Made by a program: the position numbers and the translations under genes
Notes under the pieces: model-generated
What the model was told of the DNA's origin: nothing
The model's database searches: none
Seen by the model: the letters and a program-made list of their open reading frames with translations, nothing else
In this document: one piece after another, positions 6,299 to 9,356 of the stretch
Position numbering within the stretch: the first letter of the stretch is position 1
Layout of the letters: each line of letters starts with the position of its first letter
From: Paludibacter sp.
GTDB taxonomy: Bacteria; Bacteroidota; Bacteroidia; Bacteroidales; Paludibacteraceae
Length of the DNA: 9,356 nucleotides
Assembly: GCA_028748945.1 (NCBI GenBank)
Contig: JAQTOL010000099.1
Coordinates: 1 to 9,356 of the forward strand
Reading direction: 5' to 3'

Positions 6299-7603
6299 TT
6301 ACTTTTTTAATCCGATTTTATCGTATTGAGATTCTGCTTTTATTTCAGTATACTTCGGTGCATCAATCATCTCTACCAAAGCACGTAAAACCGGTCCTTC
6401 TCCCATGGGATCATTTCCCTGAGTCGGACGTGTGTAATAATATTGTAACGATGGCATAATACCTGTTCCAACACAAATAGCAGTTACATCACCATTAGGA
6501 GTAATTTTAGTCATCATACCCTTTAAACCCTGTTCTGCAACGTAAATGAAATCGGGGTGCAACCAGCCTTCCTTTACTCCACGAGCCAGTCCAAACACGA
6601 ACATAGCAGTTCCGGTAATTTCTTCATAGGAGTCTTCTTTGTCTAATATTTGATGCCAAAGACCGTTTTTCCCCTGATAACGTGCCACACCACTGGCTTG
6701 TTGTTGAAAATTCTTTAAAACCGCATCGCGCAGGGGATGATTTTTGGGCATATACTTCAATAAATCGGCCTGTGCCATAAATACCCAACCATTTGCACGA
6801 CTCCAATGAGCTACACCGTGTTCGTTATCATCCGTATGGTAACAATGATAATAAAGTTGTTTTTCCGGGTCCCATAAATATTTTGTATAATTTAATACCT
6901 GATTGGCTGCATCGGTAAAATACTTATCGTCACCGGTGAGCTGTCCCATACGGCTTAAAAATGAGATCGCCATAAATGCATCATCCGCCCAAATGGTGTT
7001 TTCATGTGGCCAGATACGTGCTATAGTTCCATCAGATAAACGGGGTTCCGAAGTATTAATATGATTAGCAGTTTCGTTGATATAGTCTAAAAAGGCCTTA
7101 TTCGGAAAACGTTTTTGAAGTTCTATCAAACTGGCTCCCATGGGACCATTGTCATCGAGTCGTTTTCCGCGGAAGAGCATATGCCAACTTACATTCCGTA
7201 CTCCATACCATCCATCTTTTTGTAAAGCCTGATCATAAAGTTTTTTAAAATAACTCAGATTGCCATCGTTAAATACAAAATTCATGTTTTTAAGAACATA
7301 ATTTTCGTATTTTTTATCCTTTAACTTATCACCAAGTTCCATAAGTGCTATGTTTGTGACTCCGTTGGTGTAATGCCATTGATTGTATTTGGATTGAACC
7401 ACAACATTGGGTGAAAGAGCCAGATCTTTTACAGTTGTATAAGTTTCACCTGTTTTATTATTCTCAAATAAATAACTTGTAGAGGTTACAATACGATTGG
7501 CAATTTTTTTTGCTGTTTCTTCTGCAGACATTTTGTTCTGAGAATATACTGACTGTATTCCCAAAAATAAAACAACGAATGGGATCAATTTTCTTAATTT
7601 CAT
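6299..7603 (-). CDS. GH105-family unsaturated rhamnogalacturonyl hydrolase (YteR/RhiN-like), periplasmic
   Basis: The 434-residue protein has a signal peptide (about 1-21, LFLGIQSVYSQ) and then an (alpha/alpha)6-barrel. Family GH105 hydrates and removes the unsaturated galacturonic acid from the non-reducing end of oligosaccharides made by pectate or rhamnogalacturonan lyases. Landmarks are KYNQWHYTNGVTNIALMELG (72-91), HENTIWADDAFMAISFLSRM (200-219; D207 aligns with the catalytic Asp region), HWSRANGWVFMAQADLL (266-282), GKNGLWHQILD (311-321), EITGTAMFVFGLARGV (328-343) and a C-terminal GNDPMGEGPVLRALVEM (396-412). The length fits a complete enzyme. There is no T9SS sorting domain, unlike the other GH105-type protein in this window, so it should stay in the periplasm. 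It lies 341 bp downstream of the GH28 gene and is closed by a strong terminator. Family call is confident; rhamnogalacturonan preference over homogalacturonan is inferred from overall similarity. Confidence 0.9.
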   Translation of the reverse strand: MKLRKLIPFVVLFLGIQSVYSQNKMSAEETAKKIANRIVTSTSYLFENNKTGETYTTVKDLALSPNVVVQSKYNQWHYTNGVTNIALMELGDKLKDKKYENYVLKNMNFVFNDGNLSYFKKLYDQALQKDGWYGVRNVSWHMLFRGKRLDDNGPMGASLIELQKRFPNKAFLDYINETANHINTSEPRLSDGTIARIWPHENTIWADDAFMAISFLSRMGQLTGDDKYFTDAANQVLNYTKYLWDPEKQLYYHCYHTDDNEHGVAHWSRANGWVFMAQADLLKYMPKNHPLRDAVLKNFQQQASGVARYQGKNGLWHQILDKEDSYEEITGTAMFVFGLARGVKEGWLHPDFIYVAEQGLKGMMTKITPNGDVTAICVGTGIMPSLQYYYTRPTQGNDPMGEGPVLRALVEMIDAPKYTEIKAESQYDKIGLKK

Positions 7604-7693
7604 GAAACTTATTACTTTATATAATTTTTACTAATACTGCTAAATTGATAAAAAAGAGATGCCTGAAGTTTGCAATTATCATATCAGATCGTG

Positions 7694-7745
7694 TGAATCA
7701 TTTTTGTGACTTAACAGATTAATTATTTTTCAGCTGAATCATTTT
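7694..7745. repeat. Direct repeat tgaatcatttt x2 with palindrome ttcagctgaa, upstream of GH105
   Basis: Two identical 11-bp copies start 41 bp apart (7694 and 7735). The second copy overlaps the right half of a perfect 10-bp palindrome at 7729-7738. Their position 91-142 bp upstream of the GH105 start suggests possible regulator-binding sites, but nothing in the sequence names the regulator. Confidence 0.35.
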
Positions 7746-7766
7746 GAGTAGAATAATGCAATGATT

Positions 7767-7790
7767 AAATTGAAATTGAAATTGAATTTG
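7767..7790. repeat. Hexanucleotide tandem repeat (aaattg x3 plus aatttg)
   Basis: Three perfect aaattg units and one imperfect unit form a 24-bp tandem in non-coding DNA. It may be a simple slippage product; no role is evident. Confidence 0.5.
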
Positions 7791-7871
7791 TGTCCAAAAA
7801 ATAGATATTGCAAATTAACAACAAATAGCACGTACTTAAAATGGAGTTATGTACAATAATATAGAATTAAG

Positions 7872-7899
7872 TACAGCCATCATGAAAAGGATGGCTGTA
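7872..7899 (-). terminator. Hairpin downstream of GH28 (possible terminator without U tract)
   Basis: The arms tacagccatc (7872-7881) and gatggctgta (7890-7899) form a perfect 10-bp stem with an 8-nt loop. The hairpin starts 45 nt after the GH28 stop codon. On the minus strand the following bases are CTTAATTC, not a T run, so it is a weak candidate for intrinsic termination; a 3'-end-protecting hairpin is equally possible. Confidence 0.4.
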
Positions 7900-7944
7900 A
7901 AATTATAATATTAGTATTATTTCTTGTAAATTATACTTTGAAAA

Positions 7945-9356
7945 TCAATTCTTAATGATTTCTCCGGGAACATTTTGTATGTCTATATCTTTGCAATTGA
8001 GTATTTTTAATGCTGGTCCTTCCGATTGTTTTATGACAATATTTTTCAGAACAATATTTTTACTTTCCTTTATTTCACCGCCAAGTCTGGAACTGATAAA
8101 AGCATTTTCCACATAAATACCTTCAATGGGATTTTCAGGTAATCCGTTAAAATACATGGCACGATTAGCATTTGTGCACGAGATATTTTTAATATGGATA
8201 TTACGGAAAGTGGGGGTTGTTTCATCCACTTTTTGTAAAATCCGCTGGCCGGTGATAGAATCGAACTGAGCTTCAACAGCTGATTTACCCATATAAAACA
8301 AATCGAACAGCAATGGTTCGGTTACTATATCCATCATGGCGATATTTTCGGCAAAGATATTTTCAACAACACCACCACGACCGCGTTTGCTCTTGAATCG
8401 CAAACCAACATCGGTGCCGATAAATTTGCAATTGGCTACTTTCATGTTTCTGGCTCCGCCAGACATTTCGCTGCCCACTACAAAACCTCCATGACCTCTG
8501 AAAACGGTGCAATTATCAACTATCAGGTTTTCACAGGGACGTGCCCGTTGTCTGCCTTCTTCATCTTTCCCGCTTTTTATGCAAATTCCATCGTCGCCCA
8601 CATCAAAAGAAGAATTAACGATCAACGTATTCTTACATGATTCCAGGTCGATGCCATCTCCGTTTTCTGCATAACTCGGATTACGAACAGCAACACCATC
8701 CAGGATCACATTTTCGCACATCAATGGATGAAGATTCCATGCGGGTGAATTTTGAAACAAAACTCCCTGCAGATAAAGATTTTTACATTCGATAAAACTG
8801 ACCATCACCGGGCGGAGAAAATCACGGATGGAATTCCATTCTTCATCGGTTTTAAGATTTCGCGGTACGTTCATATCGGCCATTTGCTGGCCTTTCAGAT
8901 ATTGTTCGGAAGGATACCAATAATCGGCTCGTTTAAAAACACCGCCTTTCGATGTAAATTTCTTCCAGTAGCTTTCTGTCACACTTTGCTTTTTTAATCC
9001 CCGCCAATATTGGCCGTTCCCATCAATTGCTCCATCTCCGGTAATGGCAACATTGGTTAAGTTTCTTCCCGAAACAGGCGATTGGCAGCGCCTGGTTGCC
9101 AAACCTTCGAATATGGTTTCGACTAATGGGTACAGGTTTTTATCGTGCGAAAAAAGAATGATAGCGCCTTTTTCAAGATGTAAATTGATATTGCTTTTAA
9201 AAACAATCGGGCCGGTTAGCCAGACGCCAACCGGAACATTGACTGTTCCACCGCCTTTGGCCGATAATGTATTGATTGCTTTTGTAAAAGCATCGGTACA
9301 CAAACCGGTTCCGTTTCCTATAGCACCAAAGTCGGTAATGGACACACTTCTGTCGG
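7945..9356 (-). CDS. GH28 polygalacturonase-family glycoside hydrolase, 5' end beyond window
   Basis: The reading frame is open to the right edge. The GTG at 9345-9343 is not the likely start: the frame continues upstream as DRS-V, and DRSVSITDFGA is the usual beginning of the mature right-handed beta-helix in Bacteroidota GH28 proteins. The signal peptide and a short N-terminal piece are therefore outside the window. GH28 enzymes hydrolyse alpha-1,4-galacturonosyl bonds in pectin by inversion. Numbering from that GTG, the four GH28 motifs are present: NGDGID (228-233), GDDG (250-253), GHG (284-286) and RFK (316-318, in place of the usual RIK). Acidic and basic catalytic residues all look intact. 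An insertion rich in Trp, Tyr and Lys (112-172, YWRGLKKQ to NLKTDEEW) before the catalytic coil resembles exo-acting or rhamnogalacturonan-type members rather than simple endo-polygalacturonases. The end TGA is followed by a hairpin. Family call is secure; exact linkage specificity is not. Confidence 0.95.
   Translation of the reverse strand, partial: DRSVSITDFGAIGNGTGLCTDAFTKAINTLSAKGGGTVNVPVGVWLTGPIVFKSNINLHLEKGAIILFSHDKNLYPLVETIFEGLATRRCQSPVSGRNLTNVAITGDGAIDGNGQYWRGLKKQSVTESYWKKFTSKGGVFKRADYWYPSEQYLKGQQMADMNVPRNLKTDEEWNSIRDFLRPVMVSFIECKNLYLQGVLFQNSPAWNLHPLMCENVILDGVAVRNPSYAENGDGIDLESCKNTLIVNSSFDVGDDGICIKSGKDEEGRQRARPCENLIVDNCTVFRGHGGFVVGSEMSGGARNMKVANCKFIGTDVGLRFKSKRGRGGVVENIFAENIAMMDIVTEPLLFDLFYMGKSAVEAQFDSITGQRILQKVDETTPTFRNIHIKNISCTNANRAMYFNGLPENPIEGIYVENAFISSRLGGEIKESKNIVLKNIVIKQSEGPALKILNCKDIDIQNVPGEIIKN

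Larger units (their letters stand above)
7604..7944. other. 341-bp gene-free region between GH28 and GH105
   Basis: No gene is supported here. The region holds a hairpin at 7872-7899, a hexanucleotide tandem (aaattg three times plus an imperfect fourth copy, 7767-7790), a direct repeat tgaatcatttt at 7694-7704 and 7735-7745, and a 10-bp palindrome ttcagctgaa at 7729-7738. I found no exact TAnnTTTG element on the minus strand, so the GH105 promoter, if there is one here, is not of clear consensus type. Confidence 0.55.

Noticed and set aside
9343..9345. GTG as start codon of the GH28 gene
   Set aside because: The frame continues upstream with DRS and the family's mature N-terminus reads DRSVSITDFGA, so this is an internal valine codon and the true start lies outside the window.
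1..9356. CRISPR array, tRNA/rRNA genes, insertion sequences or prophage parts
   Set aside because: No spaced repeat array, no cloverleaf-like or rRNA sequence, no transposase or integrase frame and no terminal inverted repeats with target duplications were seen.

Overview
The window looks like a carbohydrate-degradation locus from a low-GC member of the Bacteroidota, probably a Bacteroidales-type organism with a type IX secretion system (T9SS). The evidence is: C-terminal T9SS sorting domains on two proteins, Bacteroidota-type -7 promoter elements (TAnnTTTG), no obvious Shine-Dalgarno sequences before the starts, and a set of enzymes typical of pectin / rhamnogalacturonan utilisation loci in this phylum. 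No rRNA, tRNA, CRISPR array, insertion sequence or transposase was seen.

All six genes lie on the minus strand, so transcription runs from the right end to the left. In that order they are: a GH28 polygalacturonase-family hydrolase (7945-9356, 5' end outside the window); a GH105 unsaturated (rhamno)galacturonyl hydrolase with a plain signal peptide (6299-7603); a cupin plus HTH AraC-family regulator (4825-5754); a T9SS-secreted multidomain protein of no recognised enzyme class, containing Ig-like domains and a probable ThuA/class I amidotransferase-like fold (2539-4431); a second GH88/GH105 hydrolase that carries a T9SS tag (1014-2453); and the N-terminal 289 residues of a large exported protein that resembles the six-hairpin glycosidase-like proteins of Bacteroidota (1-869, 3' end outside the window). 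This last gene is not covered by any complete ORF because it runs off the left edge.

The gene-free stretches hold structure. A 21-bp perfect stem terminates the first GH105 gene (6235-6283). A 13-bp perfect inverted repeat lies between the two T9SS genes (2484-2515). A 10-bp stem without a U tract follows GH28 (7872-7899). Exact -7 matches precede the partial glycosidase-like gene, the T9SS multidomain gene and, farther away, the araC-type gene. Three copies of a TTTGAC-core repeat lie upstream of the T9SS multidomain gene.

Working model (inference): GH28 cuts galacturonan or rhamnogalacturonan backbones. The two GH105-type enzymes remove the 4,5-unsaturated uronic acid that pectate or rhamnogalacturonan lyases leave at the non-reducing end, one in the periplasm and one at the cell surface or outside. 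The left-end protein may trim a further sugar. The AraC-type regulator probably controls the locus in response to a pectin-derived sugar. No lyase, SusC/SusD pair or transporter is inside the window, so the locus presumably extends beyond both edges.
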